In this document: positions 33,213-42,707 of the stretch, in pieces | How positions within the stretch are numbered: the first letter of the stretch is position 1 | Layout: the number at the start of each line of letters is the position of its first letter | Assembly: GCF_038051995.1 (NCBI RefSeq) | Contig: NZ_CP150290.1 | Coordinates: forward strand, 793,501 to 857,500 | Source of the DNA: Paenibacillus sp. FSL H8-0537 | Lineage (GTDB): Bacteria > Bacillota > Bacilli > Paenibacillales > Paenibacillaceae | DNA length: 64,000 nucleotides | Direction: 5' to 3' | Made by a program: the position numbers and the translations under genes | Notes under the pieces: model-generated | The model's database searches: none | What the model was told of the DNA's origin: nothing | Seen by the model: only the letters and a program-made list of their open reading frames with translations

Positions 33213-36095
33213 TTAAGGTGCAGTTTGTGGATCAGGCTGCTGTTCTGGTTGCTGCTCAGGTTGTGGCTCTTGCTCGGGCTGTTGTTCCTGCTCTTCTTCT
33301 TCTTGCTCTGGTTCTTCAGAAGGTCTTTGACCGTTATTTACAATGTTCAGACCCCATACAGGATTGGTATTCGAGAATGCATTAACATCCGTGAATGTCA
33401 CTTGACCACCCGTGATGGTCATCGTGAATACAGTCCAATAACGCTCGTTGCCTCTATCCGTTGGCACTTCGTACACTTTAATTGGTGTAGGGGAAGAACC
33501 GCGGTACACTTCAATTTTCGCACCGGAAGCCGAAATCGTGCTTGCTCCGGAGTAATGATGCACATAGAAAGTGTACGTGCCGTTTGTATCTTTACGGATC
33601 GTTGTTGTTTCAGGTCCATAGGACGAGGTGTCATCTAGATCCAGATCGACCATTTTGGAATTGTTATAATAATAAACTTTATCCGCATACCAAGTGTGGA
33701 AGATTCCTCCTTGTACGGCTGGTCCAAGCAAATGCGAATCCAGATCGGCAGGGTCCTTGCCCCATGTCAATACGATACGCGTTTCATTTTCGGATGGGAT
33801 GCCGATTGCAGTCTGGTTTTCATCTTGGTTATTTACATTGACAGCTGATACTGCGGTCATATAGGTCGTTACATATGGCGTGCCTACGCCGCCGAGCTCA
33901 CCTGTGTAAATGCCAGGAGCTAAATAAATGTAATATCTTCCGTTAGCATCGGTTACAGCTGTTCCAACAACTGGGCCACTTGTAGCGCCGAGTCCTTTAC
34001 GGAACTCAATCGTCAGGTTAGCTACAGGATTGCGGGAAACATCAATAATTTTACCGCCAAAGCCTGTCAGTTTAACCGCGCCGCTCTGGCTGCCTGCGAA
34101 CTTGGATTTTGCTTCATTCGCTTCAACATGTACGTACAGTGTGGAGCCATAGCTGTCAACTGGATTAAAGGTGATTTTGCCATCCGCATATTGCAAGCCG
34201 CTCAGCTCATAAGCTGCTCCGTTCACCGTTGCGGAAATCGCGAAATCAGATAGATTCACATCATCTACCAGCTGATCAAAAGAAACATCAACTGCGCCGT
34301 TCATTACTTGTACCGCTGAAATCGTCGGGTACCCTTGCTCATAAACGGCTACCGTTACAGGAACCTGTACATTGTACAAGCCATAGGTTGCTGTAATGAA
34401 GGTCGTACCTTCGCCGACCGCTTTAACCTTGCCGTATACGACTTCGGCTACAGATGCATCTGAACTGGTCCAGTTGGATTGAGTCGTAATATCTCTAGCG
34501 TTAGCTGTGTATTTGACGCCTGTCGCTACGATTTGACGAGTTGCTCCAATAGCTGAAAGCTCAAAGCCTATTGCAGGTTCTGCAATGATGCTGGAAACCG
34601 CAGGATCGGCTTGCAGGTTTGGCTGGCTTGGCAGCGATCTGAAGTCCACGCCGTCTGCATTGACCACTGCATCAGTAATCGAACCTTGTCCAAGGAAGGA
34701 AACGATCGAATCAAGTACGGCATTTGCAACGTTAGAGCCTTGTTCCAGGTGGAAAACGGTATTCAGTGCGCTTGCGAATACATCCAGTTGACCGATAGAG
34801 CCGTTCTCGCCTAGCGTGATGGCCGCTTGCTCGGCATAGACGGAAACCGAATTAAATACGCCGTTTAACGAAACTTGCGCATTATGTGGAACGTTGCTTG
34901 AGATGTTGAGGTTTCCAACTTGTCCAACCCCTGGCTGTGTTTCGATAATCGCACCAGAGCGAATGGTAACCTGCTGAACATCCGTTCCGTTCTCCAATAC
35001 GAGACGAATGCTTCCGTCTTGCTTGTCTACAATGACGGTTGCCAAAGTGGAGTTTTGTACGTGAATACTGTTAGGGCCTCCGCCATTAATGGTCGTCGAT
35101 CCGCTAACGGTAACGTTTTGGAGCGTTACATCGCCATTTCCGATGCTCGTTTCCAAGGATAGATTACCCGTAATCGTTGTGTTTTTAAGGGTAACATTAG
35201 CAGCAGTGATGCGCACATCGCCAGTCACCGCACCTAGTGTGTGTTCACCTGCGGAATTAATGGAAGTACTCGTCGATCCGCCATTATTCCCACCATTGTT
35301 CCCGCCACTGTTTCCACCACCGCTGCTGCTGTCTGATGACTTCGGCGGGTTTGTAGGAGTCGGTGTAGCAGATGGCGCTGGTGTAGCAGCTGCACCAAGC
35401 GAAGCTGCAGCCAGCTCATAGGTTGTCTTATTGAAGACGAATTCGTAGGCTAGACGCGCTAACGCTTGACGATCAGCTACGCCCGACGGATTGAAGCGAG
35501 TCGTACCGTCTGCATGGGCTACGCCTTTAATAAAGCCGATTTGATAGGCGAAGGAAACGTAGCTTTTCGCCCATGTCGACACGGTGGAGATGTCCGTTAG
35601 CTTCTCATCCAGCGGTACCGCTTGAGCAGCTTGGTCCAAACCGAAGGTGCGAATAAAAAATACAGCGAGCTCCTCGCGTGTAACGGTTTTGTTCGGAGCG
35701 AACTGGTCGGCGGAAATGCCTTGCGTAATGCCGGATTTCACCAGTGCGCCAACATAGCCGCTATACCAGCTTTTGCTGTCCACATCTTTGAAAGGTGCTG
35801 CGCTTGCAGCATCCTGCTCTTTACCTAGAGCAAGCACAAGTACTTTAGCTAGTTCCGCGCGTGTAATGGAGTTCGAAGGCTTAAAGCTGCCATCGCCATA
35901 ACCGCCGAGTATACCTTTTTCTACTAGAGCGGTTACTTCATCCTTAGCATAAGATTTCTCGATGTCTGTGAACGACACGGAGGAGGAGGCAGCCTCTGCC
36001 CCAAATGCGATGTAGTTCGTGGAAAAAATGGATAAGACCATTGCAAAAACAAGTGCGACAGAAATACGTTTGCTTGCCATGTTGCCAATCATCAT
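33213..36095 (-). CDS. SLH-domain cell-surface protein with beta-helix-like, Ig-like and DUF2135-like regions
   Basis: 960 residues. A signal peptide (1-34) is followed by three SLH domains at about 40-85, 98-150 and 163-220, which bind pyruvylated wall polymer. A Pro/Thr then Ser/Gly/Asn linker leads to a repetitive region (290-480) with parallel beta-helix character (ITAANVTLKNTTITGNLSLE). Next are a BIG2-like Ig domain near 520-590, a CnaB/carboxypeptidase-regulatory-like domain near 680-750, and a region with LTWGKDPADLDSHLLGP that resembles DUF2135/YfaP. The last 35 residues are a Glu/Gln/Pro tail. ATG 36095 follows GGGAG with 6-base spacing. It probably forms part of the surface layer or an adhesin. 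No catalytic motif is evident. Confidence 0.9.
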   Translation of the reverse strand: MMIGNMASKRISVALVFAMVLSIFSTNYIAFGAEAASSSVSFTDIEKSYAKDEVTALVEKGILGGYGDGSFKPSNSITRAELAKVLVLALGKEQDAASAAPFKDVDSKSWYSGYVGALVKSGITQGISADQFAPNKTVTREELAVFFIRTFGLDQAAQAVPLDEKLTDISTVSTWAKSYVSFAYQIGFIKGVAHADGTTRFNPSGVADRQALARLAYEFVFNKTTYELAAASLGAAATPAPSATPTPTNPPKSSDSSSGGGNSGGNNGGNNGGSTSTSINSAGEHTLGAVTGDVRITAANVTLKNTTITGNLSLETSIGNGDVTLQNVTVSGSTTINGGGPNSIHVQNSTLATVIVDKQDGSIRLVLENGTDVQQVTIRSGAIIETQPGVGQVGNLNISSNVPHNAQVSLNGVFNSVSVYAEQAAITLGENGSIGQLDVFASALNTVFHLEQGSNVANAVLDSIVSFLGQGSITDAVVNADGVDFRSLPSQPNLQADPAVSSIIAEPAIGFELSAIGATRQIVATGVKYTANARDITTQSNWTSSDASVAEVVYGKVKAVGEGTTFITATYGLYNVQVPVTVAVYEQGYPTISAVQVMNGAVDVSFDQLVDDVNLSDFAISATVNGAAYELSGLQYADGKITFNPVDSYGSTLYVHVEANEAKSKFAGSQSGAVKLTGFGGKIIDVSRNPVANLTIEFRKGLGATSGPVVGTAVTDANGRYYIYLAPGIYTGELGGVGTPYVTTYMTAVSAVNVNNQDENQTAIGIPSENETRIVLTWGKDPADLDSHLLGPAVQGGIFHTWYADKVYYYNNSKMVDLDLDDTSSYGPETTTIRKDTNGTYTFYVHHYSGASTISASGAKIEVYRGSSPTPIKVYEVPTDRGNERYWTVFTMTITGGQVTFTDVNAFSNTNPVWGLNIVNNGQRPSEEPEQEEEEQEQQPEQEPQPEQQPEQQPDPQTAP

Positions 36096-36469
36096 AACTC
36101 TCTCCCTTATCTATTCTCTGTTTGCCAAACAATTGCATATTGTGCATAGGACCTAAAATATTAAGACTATGTACTCACTCTGGAAGATGATAAAAATAGG
36201 TCTTTTTGCTCAATAGTATAATACTACCATGGAAAATTATGTGGAGGGAAGATGTTTTATTGAATTTATCAAAATATATTGTTGAATAAAGTTGAAAAAA
36301 GCAGAAAAAACGCATGTATACGTAAGGTTTCAAGCGATAAACTAAATTTGGGCAATTGTTGTAAATTTACAAAACGTCAAGGCCATCTTTACATTCCTCT
36401 ATCAATTCCCTATTAAACTAGTTGTGTTGAAGCCTTATCCAATCCAATCTAGTTAATAGGGGGATGTAC
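36096..36469. other. AT-rich divergent promoter region
   Basis: 374 bases between the leftward SLH gene and the rightward phosphatase gene. The phosphatase side carries PhoP-type repeats at 36366-36393. No promoter for the SLH gene could be assigned with confidence. Confidence 0.6.
36366..36416 (+). promoter_or_regulatory. PhoP-box repeats and promoter of the alkaline phosphatase gene
   Basis: TTTACA (36366), TCAAGG (36377) and TTTACA (36388) are hexamers separated by exactly five bases, as in Bacillus Pho boxes (TT[A/C/T]ACA repeats). The last TTTACA also serves as a -35, 17 bases before TATTAA (36411-36416). This predicts induction by phosphate starvation through PhoP. Confidence 0.75.
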
Positions 36470-38107
36470 ATGTTAAAGAGGTTCCATGCTCGTGCAGCTA
36501 AGGTGGCACTTGCCGTAGCGACTATTGTGGCAGTAACAACTGTAGGGGGAAACAGCGGAGTGAGCGCAGAGGATGAGCAATCGCCAATTAAAAATGTGAT
36601 CATTCTCATTCCTGACGGCATGGCAAATGATGCAACGGCGCTCGCCAGATGGTATAAAGGCTCTTCATTAACGCTTGATCAAATGGCGAGCGGAATGGTC
36701 CGCACCCACTCGGCAGATGCGCCGATTGCGGATTCTGCACCTGCCGGTACCGCTTTTGCCACTGGACATAAATCGCATACGGGTTTTGTTGGCGTTTTGC
36801 CAGACAAGGCGACAATGCCAGGTCAAAAAGCTATTGCACCGGGCGATGAGCGAAAGCCTGTCGCTTCCGTGCTGGAAGCTTCCAAGCTTGCGGGAAAAGC
36901 GACTGGCATCATTGCAACCTCGGAGATCATGCATGCGACTCCGGCTGATTTTACCGCCCACTATCCAGACCGTAAAAACTACGATGCCCTAAGCAAGCAG
37001 CAGGTATATAATCAGGTCGATGTTGTATTAGGCGGCGGCAGCGATTATTTGGTTCCATCCGGCCGCAGCGATGGCGAAAATTTGGTGACTTCCATTAAAG
37101 CGCTCGGCTACGACTATGTGACGACGCCAGCGGCGATGAAAGCTTCCAAGTCGGGTAAGCTGTGGGGGATGTTTGCTCCAGCAGGTATGTCCTATGATAT
37201 GGACCGCGATCCCGCCAAGCAGCCAAGCCTCGCCGATATGACGCAAAAAGCGATCGACATCCTTTCCCAGGATAAAGACGGCTTTTTCCTCATGGTAGAG
37301 GGCAGCAAGGTGGATTGGGCAGCTCATGCCAACGATCCAATCGGTATTATCAGCGATGTGCTGGCGTTTGATAATGCGGTTAAGGTAGCGCTGGATTTTG
37401 CGAAAAAGGACAAGCAGACCGCGGTTGTTGCTGTAACCGACCATGGCAATGGCGGTTTGACGATTGGCAACGCTGCGACGACAGGCACCTACGATAAAGA
37501 GCCATTGTCCACCTTCATTGGCCCGCTGAAGAAAGCGAAGCTGACGGGTGAAGGCTTGGAAGCGAAGCTCGATGCGAAGAGAACGAATATTAAATCCGTG
37601 CTTCAGCAATATTATGGCATTTCGGATTTGACGGCGGAGGAAATGGCGGCGATTAAAGCTGCGGAGCCGGGCAGAATGAATTATGCAGTAGGCCCGATGA
37701 TCAGCAAGCGTGCAGGTATTGGCTGGACGACTGGCGGACATACAGGTGGAGATGCGGTGCTTTACACGTACGCTCCGAATAATGACCGTCCGTTTGGCGT
37801 CATCGACAATACCGATGTTGCGAAGTATATGGCCCGCGTGCTGGATCTTGATCTGGATGCGGTCAGCAAGCAACTATTCGTGCCAGCGAAGCAGGCTTTT
37901 ACAGCTAAAGGAGCGAAATACGAGCTAAACCTGAAGGATGCGAAAAACCCTACTATCCTCGTGACGAAGGGCAGCCAGAAGCTGGAGCTGCACATTTACA
38001 AAAACATCGCCGTCCTGAACGGGAAGAAAACGAGTCTTAAGGGCGTTATCGTGTACAACGGAACCGATGCATTTGTGCCGCAGGATGCTGTAGATCTGAT
38101 TAAATAA
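36470..38107 (+). CDS. Secreted alkaline phosphatase
   Basis: 545 residues from ATG 36470, which has AGGGGG about 6 bases upstream. An ATG two codons earlier abuts that site. Residues 1-34 are a signal peptide. Metal ligand D49 (LIPDG) and nucleophile S89 in ADSAPAGTAFATGHKS define the PhoA family, here with P where Escherichia coli has A. Later metal sites are MVEGSKVDWAAH, VTDHGNGG and TGGHTGGD. The last 65 residues (KYELNLKDAKNPTILVTKG onward) form a stalk-like domain similar to copper amine oxidase N-terminal repeats, absent from E. coli PhoA, that may hold the enzyme at the wall. PhoP repeats upstream indicate phosphate control. Confidence 0.94.
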   Translation: MLKRFHARAAKVALAVATIVAVTTVGGNSGVSAEDEQSPIKNVIILIPDGMANDATALARWYKGSSLTLDQMASGMVRTHSADAPIADSAPAGTAFATGHKSHTGFVGVLPDKATMPGQKAIAPGDERKPVASVLEASKLAGKATGIIATSEIMHATPADFTAHYPDRKNYDALSKQQVYNQVDVVLGGGSDYLVPSGRSDGENLVTSIKALGYDYVTTPAAMKASKSGKLWGMFAPAGMSYDMDRDPAKQPSLADMTQKAIDILSQDKDGFFLMVEGSKVDWAAHANDPIGIISDVLAFDNAVKVALDFAKKDKQTAVVAVTDHGNGGLTIGNAATTGTYDKEPLSTFIGPLKKAKLTGEGLEAKLDAKRTNIKSVLQQYYGISDLTAEEMAAIKAAEPGRMNYAVGPMISKRAGIGWTTGGHTGGDAVLYTYAPNNDRPFGVIDNTDVAKYMARVLDLDLDAVSKQLFVPAKQAFTAKGAKYELNLKDAKNPTILVTKGSQKLELHIYKNIAVLNGKKTSLKGVIVYNGTDAFVPQDAVDLIK

Positions 38108-38138
38108 GCGATTGCTTGTGAAAATAGTGCAAGGAGCA

Positions 38139-38170
38139 AGAGCCCGCATTGGCTGCGGGCTCTTCTTTTT
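38139..38170 (+). terminator. Rho-independent terminator after the phosphatase gene
   Basis: AAGAGCCCGCA (38139-38149) pairs with TGCGGGCTCTT (38154-38164), followed by CTTTTT. Confidence 0.88.
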
Positions 38171-38227
38171 ATGATGATGTAGACTGTATTGGCTATGGGA
38201 TAGTTAGCCTGTTATGCGGTGGGCCGC

Positions 38228-38767
38228 CTATTTCTCTACGATGCTTGCAGCGGAAACCTCGCCCAGTGCTCGCAGCGTCAACAGAACATGCTCCAGCAGA
38301 CTCGAAATATCCTCCATTTGCTCCTCGTTGATTTTGCGCTTGAACGGCAGCTTAATCTCATTCTTAGGTGTGGCCGCTCCTTCTGAGTAAACAAAGCTGA
38401 GCGTCTGCACAGGGACGGGGTTTTCCGGCCAAATTCGCTGGAATACCGCCTCAATCTGCGGACATTGCTGCTCGAAATCCTTCACCCTCATATGAAAAAG
38501 CAAGCTCAGCTCGCAGCCGGGCGCTTCTCCCGGCAGCTCTAATAGCTCGGCGGCCAGCTCCTTCAAGGAGGCTTCAAGCCGCAGCTCGGCAGTTACCGCT
38601 TCCTGCCCAGTTAAGTGGAAGGCAAGGCTGAAGGCTCGTCCCATCACGGACATTTCCATCGTATCTTTGCGGCCTGTAATCTGAATCGTTTCGTCCAGCG
38701 TATCCAGGTCGTACAGCTGATTCTCAAAAGCAACCTTCAAATTATCGAATACGGTTGGATCAAACAT
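38228..38767 (-). CDS. Hypothetical cytoplasmic protein
   Basis: 179 residues, acidic, without signal peptide or membrane segment. It reads as alternating strands and helices (DETIQITGRKDTMEMSVMG, SLLEHVLLTLRALGEV). ATG 38767 follows GAGGG with 9-base spacing. It is a single gene convergent with the phosphatase gene. I do not recognise the family. Confidence 0.7.
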   Translation of the reverse strand: MFDPTVFDNLKVAFENQLYDLDTLDETIQITGRKDTMEMSVMGRAFSLAFHLTGQEAVTAELRLEASLKELAAELLELPGEAPGCELSLLFHMRVKDFEQQCPQIEAVFQRIWPENPVPVQTLSFVYSEGAATPKNEIKLPFKRKINEEQMEDISSLLEHVLLTLRALGEVSAASIVEK

Positions 38768-38925
38768 CTTTTTTTCCCTCGCAATGGTCGTATTTTATAT
38801 GTCTAAGCAAATATTGAAGCGTTTCAATAGAGCTGTATTTATTATACAACGGTTTTCTGGTGGAGGTGGGAAAGAGCGGTTATACTATTTTTAACATTAG
38901 AGATTTAAATCGTTGGAGGTGCCGT

Positions 38926-39360
38926 ATGGAGCTGAATTTCAAATCTTATGTGGTGAGTGATGATAAGCTGCGTATTCAGGTGCAGGTGGTCGTGGATTAT
39001 TTAGCAACCAGCTATTGGGCGAATAATCGGCCTGCTGAGAAGATTATCAAATCAATTGAAAATTCCATTTGCTATGGCGTTTACGAGCTAGAGAACGAGC
39101 AGGAGCAAATGATTGCTTTTGCCAGAATCATTACCGACTGTGCAACGACCTATTATTTATGCGATGTGTTTGTGCTGGAGGCTTACCGCGGTCAGGGCAT
39201 TTCCAAAAAGCTGATAGAAACGATAACGAATGCCCCGGAATTCCAAGGTATGACAGGGCTGCTCGGTACGAAGGACGCGCAAGGTCTGTATGAGCAATAT
39301 GGCTTCGAACGGGATCAGACGCGGTTTATGCGCAGGCCGGTGCAAATTAATAAGGTTTGA
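38926..39360 (+). CDS. GNAT family N-acetyltransferase
   Basis: 144 residues from ATG 38926, which has GGAGG six bases upstream. An earlier in-frame ATG has no such site. The acetyl-CoA loop is YRGQGISKKLIETI, preceded by strand CDVFVLEA and followed by the C-terminal GLYEQYGFERDQTRFM. The N-terminal SYWANNRPAEKIIKSIENS is typical of a Bacillales branch of unknown substrate. It runs directly into the next gene, which starts 16 bases downstream. Confidence 0.88.
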   Translation: MELNFKSYVVSDDKLRIQVQVVVDYLATSYWANNRPAEKIIKSIENSICYGVYELENEQEQMIAFARIITDCATTYYLCDVFVLEAYRGQGISKKLIETITNAPEFQGMTGLLGTKDAQGLYEQYGFERDQTRFMRRPVQINKV

Positions 39361-39376
39361 AGGTGGTGATGATGGG

Positions 39377-40021
39377 GTGAATGAATCACATTTAGATCAC
39401 TTTTTAAGGCGTTATTTTAAAGGTCTGCCTTTAAAAAGCCCGATATTTTATAATGCGCCAGTGGGCATTAGATTCGAAATGGGCGGAGAAGTATGTGTTG
39501 CTAAGGCAAGAGCGGAGAAAGTCAAAAGTAGAGCGATGGCCTTATTTAATGCGGTGAATCATCGCGATGATCTTATTTATTTTGTGCTGTTCATGGATAG
39601 CTGGGACGAGCACCCGGTTACTTTTTTTGAAAAAGAAGTGTATAAGACTTTCAAAAATTATGTTAATGGCATTCATATGAGTGAAGTGTCAAAACAAGAG
39701 CAGGAATATCGATACAAGGGCCCGGATGATGCGGATGATATTGTGACAGTGAGGTACTGTGCCCGCGTGAAGCTTAAGAATTTGAACGTCAGTAATCTTT
39801 TGGAGGCGATTGCGAATCGTTCGCTTGGTCTTGATCCTATTATTGATGGGGACATCTATATCATTAATGAAACGAACAAAACGATATTTCACCTCTATGA
39901 TGACAGAGGACTGGACATTATCGCTGATAAAGTGGAGACATTACGGGGGATATATGAGCAGTATAATGATTGGATATTAGATCATGATCGGAAGAAAGTA
40001 GACGAATGGTTTATGGTGTGA
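39377..40021 (+). CDS. DUF3885-like protein
   Basis: 214 residues from GTG 39377, with AAGGTGG about 10 bases upstream. The frame is open further back, but that part overlaps the acetyltransferase gene. The start VNESHLDHFLRRYFKGLPLKSPIFY, the segment VGIRFEMGG and the C-terminal region IYIINETNKTIFHLYDDRGL fit DUF3885, small Firmicute proteins of unknown role that are sometimes linked to contact-dependent immunity loci. No toxin gene is nearby. It probably shares a transcript with the preceding acetyltransferase. Confidence 0.65.
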   Translation: MNESHLDHFLRRYFKGLPLKSPIFYNAPVGIRFEMGGEVCVAKARAEKVKSRAMALFNAVNHRDDLIYFVLFMDSWDEHPVTFFEKEVYKTFKNYVNGIHMSEVSKQEQEYRYKGPDDADDIVTVRYCARVKLKNLNVSNLLEAIANRSLGLDPIIDGDIYIINETNKTIFHLYDDRGLDIIADKVETLRGIYEQYNDWILDHDRKKVDEWFMV

Positions 40022-40070
40022 AGCTTTATGTTGTGAATTTTTGGAGGGATAATTGGACTGGAAAACAACA

Positions 40071-40113
40071 AAACCCACCTTTAGCCTTCATTAGGCTGTT
40101 GGTGGGTTTGCTT
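40071..40113. terminator. Bidirectional terminator between convergent genes
   Basis: AAACCCACC (40071-40079) pairs with GGTGGGTTT (40101-40109), with inner AGCCT/AGGCT. Confidence 0.8.
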
Positions 40114-40140
40114 TATAGATGCATGGCTGACTTGATTTGA

Positions 40141-41601
40141 TTAGTCCACTGTAATCTTCAACACAACCGGATATGGGCTGCGAACCTCATTCGTCTTCAC
40201 GACGAGTGCTTCTGCTGTACGCTCCCAGACAGGCTGCTCCTCGAAGCCGAGCACCTCGATCTGTTGAATAATGCCTTGGAAATCGTGGGATTTCTCCTTC
40301 AGCGACGTAATTTTCACCTCGCCGTCCTCTGGATAGACGAGTATAGTCGCATACAGGCTGCTTCCCTTCACCGTAAAGCGGATATCCTGCGGTGTGAATA
40401 TTTTGCTTTTACCGTCTGTAAACTGTCCCTCTGCAACCTTCGTCGGTCCTTCCCCATAAGTACGCCAATAGCTCGTATCATAGATCGCTTCGCCATTCGT
40501 CTCAAGCCAGCCACCAATTGCAAGCAAAATGTCCTGATCCTCCTGAGGAATCGTGCCATCGGCTTTCGGTCCAACATTGAGCAGCAGATTGCCGTTTTTG
40601 CTGACGATATCGACCAAATCTTGAATGAGCTCCAGCGGCGATTTATAATCATTGTTAGGCGTATAGCTCCATGAGTTGCGGGCTACAGCGGTATCCGTCT
40701 GCCAGTAATAAGGCTTCAGCTCAGCGAATTGTCCGCGTTCCACATCGGGAACAGCGCTGCCCAGCATATAAGCGTCATGCTTATAGTTAATAATGCCTTG
40801 GAAGCCCAGCTCGGCGGATTTATTGTAATAATACGCCGCGAGCTTTTTCAAATACGGCTTGAACGAGGCATGCTGAATCCACCAGTCAAAATATAAAATT
40901 TTCGGCTCATAATTATCGATCAGCTCGCAGCAGCGAATGAGCCAATCCTCCATATATTCATCTGTTGGAGGGGATTCATATAGGCTGAAATGATCCTCCG
41001 GCTCTGGCATGGATGGCCAGTAAAAGTCGCCGCATGCAAGCGGTTCATGAACGTCGGATTCAAACTTCTTGCCATGCGATAGGAAGAACCAATGCTCCGC
41101 ACGGTGGGACGAGGCGCAGAAGGTCAAATTCTTTTGCTCAAAAGCGATTTTCATTTCATTCAGCAAATCCCGTTTAGGTCCCATTTCGTAGGCGTTAAAG
41201 CGGGAGACGGCACTTTTGTACATTTGAAAGCCATCATGATGCTCCGCAACGGGCATCACATATTTCGCTCCTGAGCGCTGGAACAGGTCGGCCCATTCGT
41301 CAGCATTAAATTTTTCAGCCTGGAACATCGGGATAAAATCCTTATAGCCAAAGTTTTTATGCTCGCCATAGGTGGCAATATGATGCTCATATTCCTTGCT
41401 GTCCTGGATATACATATTTCGCGGGTACCATTCGTTGCCGAAGGCGGGAACGGTGTACACGCCCCAGTGAATGAAAATGCCGAATTTAGCTTGCTTATAC
41501 CAAGCCGGAATTTCAAAATCGCCGAGCGATTCCCAATCGTCACGATAAGGGCCCTGCGCAATGGTGGCGGCTATTTGGTTCAAATAATTTTGTTTATCCA
41601 T
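40141..41601 (-). CDS. Alpha-L-fucosidase, GH29 family
   Basis: 486 residues from ATG 41601. An upstream TTG extends the frame by ten codons, but AAGGACGG lies 11 bases before the ATG. GH29 marks are WYKQAKFGIFIHWGVYTVPAF, VAEHHDGFQMY, CASSHRAEHW and ILYFDWWIQH, whose aspartate is the probable nucleophile, plus NGNLLLNVGPKADG near the barrel end. A C-terminal beta domain follows. There is no signal peptide, so it acts on imported fucosides in the cytosol. The divergent AraC gene is the likely regulator. No sugar transporter is adjacent. Confidence 0.93.
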   Translation of the reverse strand: MDKQNYLNQIAATIAQGPYRDDWESLGDFEIPAWYKQAKFGIFIHWGVYTVPAFGNEWYPRNMYIQDSKEYEHHIATYGEHKNFGYKDFIPMFQAEKFNADEWADLFQRSGAKYVMPVAEHHDGFQMYKSAVSRFNAYEMGPKRDLLNEMKIAFEQKNLTFCASSHRAEHWFFLSHGKKFESDVHEPLACGDFYWPSMPEPEDHFSLYESPPTDEYMEDWLIRCCELIDNYEPKILYFDWWIQHASFKPYLKKLAAYYYNKSAELGFQGIINYKHDAYMLGSAVPDVERGQFAELKPYYWQTDTAVARNSWSYTPNNDYKSPLELIQDLVDIVSKNGNLLLNVGPKADGTIPQEDQDILLAIGGWLETNGEAIYDTSYWRTYGEGPTKVAEGQFTDGKSKIFTPQDIRFTVKGSSLYATILVYPEDGEVKITSLKEKSHDFQGIIQQIEVLGFEEQPVWERTAEALVVKTNEVRSPYPVVLKITVD

Positions 41602-41727
41602 GGTTTCTGCTACCGTCCTTTCCGAATGCAAATCTATATGGCTATTCTAGCAAGCGCTAACAGGATTAAGAATGTGGGACACTAACTTTTATTTGTATAA
41701 AATTAACCATGGAAGCAGGTTTGCCTC

Positions 41728-42552
41728 ATGAATGCTCATTCCTTGCTCGCCTATTATTTGTCCCATATGCAGGTCGAGCTATTTATCGCCCATCACAATA
41801 CGGTCAGCACCGAATGGCGTGATCTCGATTTTACGCCGGATTACAGCAAATTCTATTTCATCGAGCATGGCAGCGGTTGGCTCAAAATTGGCGATGAGGA
41901 GTATGCTCCTGTTCCGGGCCAGCTTATTCTAATGCCGGAGGGAGTGCCCCAATCGTATTCGGTCATAGAGGGGAGCGACACCTACCGCAAATATTGGTGC
42001 CATTTCAGCGCCAAGGTCGGGGAAATCAACCTGTTCAAGCTGCTGGATATGCCTTATCTTTGCACGGCTGCTGATCAGGAGCGGGTACGGACGATTTTTG
42101 CCGAGCTGGTGTTTTATGCGAACGATCAGACGATCTACGCTAGGCTGCTTGCCAAAGCGAAGCTGCTGGAGCTATTTTCGTTGTTCGTTATGCAGCAGGG
42201 CGAGGAGAGCATCAGCTTGAAAAATGCGGCTGCCACTCAGCGGCTGACGGAAATTTTGAGCTATATCCATATGAATAGCGGCAGCGATATCACCATACAA
42301 GACCTGGCGCAGCGGGCGTGCCTGCATCCGAACTATTTTATAAGAATGTTCAAGGAGCAAATGGGCGTGCCGCCAATTCAATACATCGCTCGTTTGAAAA
42401 TCGAAAAAGCGAAGGAGCTGCTGGCCGACTCATCGCTCAGCGTTAGCGAGGTTGCCGAGCAGGCGGGCTTTAATGACCTGTTTTATTTTTCAAAGCAATT
42501 CAAGAAAATCGCGGGCCTGTCTCCAACGGAGTTTAGAAAACAAGGACCATAA
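41728..42552 (+). CDS. AraC family transcriptional regulator
   Basis: 274 residues. A cupin sensor (DYSKFYFIEHGSGWLKIGDEE with the usual VPGQLILMPEG) is followed by two helix-turn-helices (HPNYFIRMFKEQMGVPPIQY and FNDLFYFSKQFKKIAGLSP). The ribosome binding site of ATG 41728 is weak (GCAGG). It is divergent from the alpha-L-fucosidase gene, 126 bases away, and probably activates it in the presence of a fucoside. Confidence 0.88.
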   Translation: MNAHSLLAYYLSHMQVELFIAHHNTVSTEWRDLDFTPDYSKFYFIEHGSGWLKIGDEEYAPVPGQLILMPEGVPQSYSVIEGSDTYRKYWCHFSAKVGEINLFKLLDMPYLCTAADQERVRTIFAELVFYANDQTIYARLLAKAKLLELFSLFVMQQGEESISLKNAAATQRLTEILSYIHMNSGSDITIQDLAQRACLHPNYFIRMFKEQMGVPPIQYIARLKIEKAKELLADSSLSVSEVAEQAGFNDLFYFSKQFKKIAGLSPTEFRKQGP

Positions 42553-42707
42553 AGAACAACAGAGTACTAGAGAGGTCTAAAAAATAACTGTATCCCCTCC
42601 ATCTTCTCAATTACGGATATCGTTCCCTGATGAAGCAAATAATAAAGTGTCGCAATTTATTGGCGCTGTCAGAAGAGTCCATTCTTGAGAATACTGGAGG
42701 CAGATGC

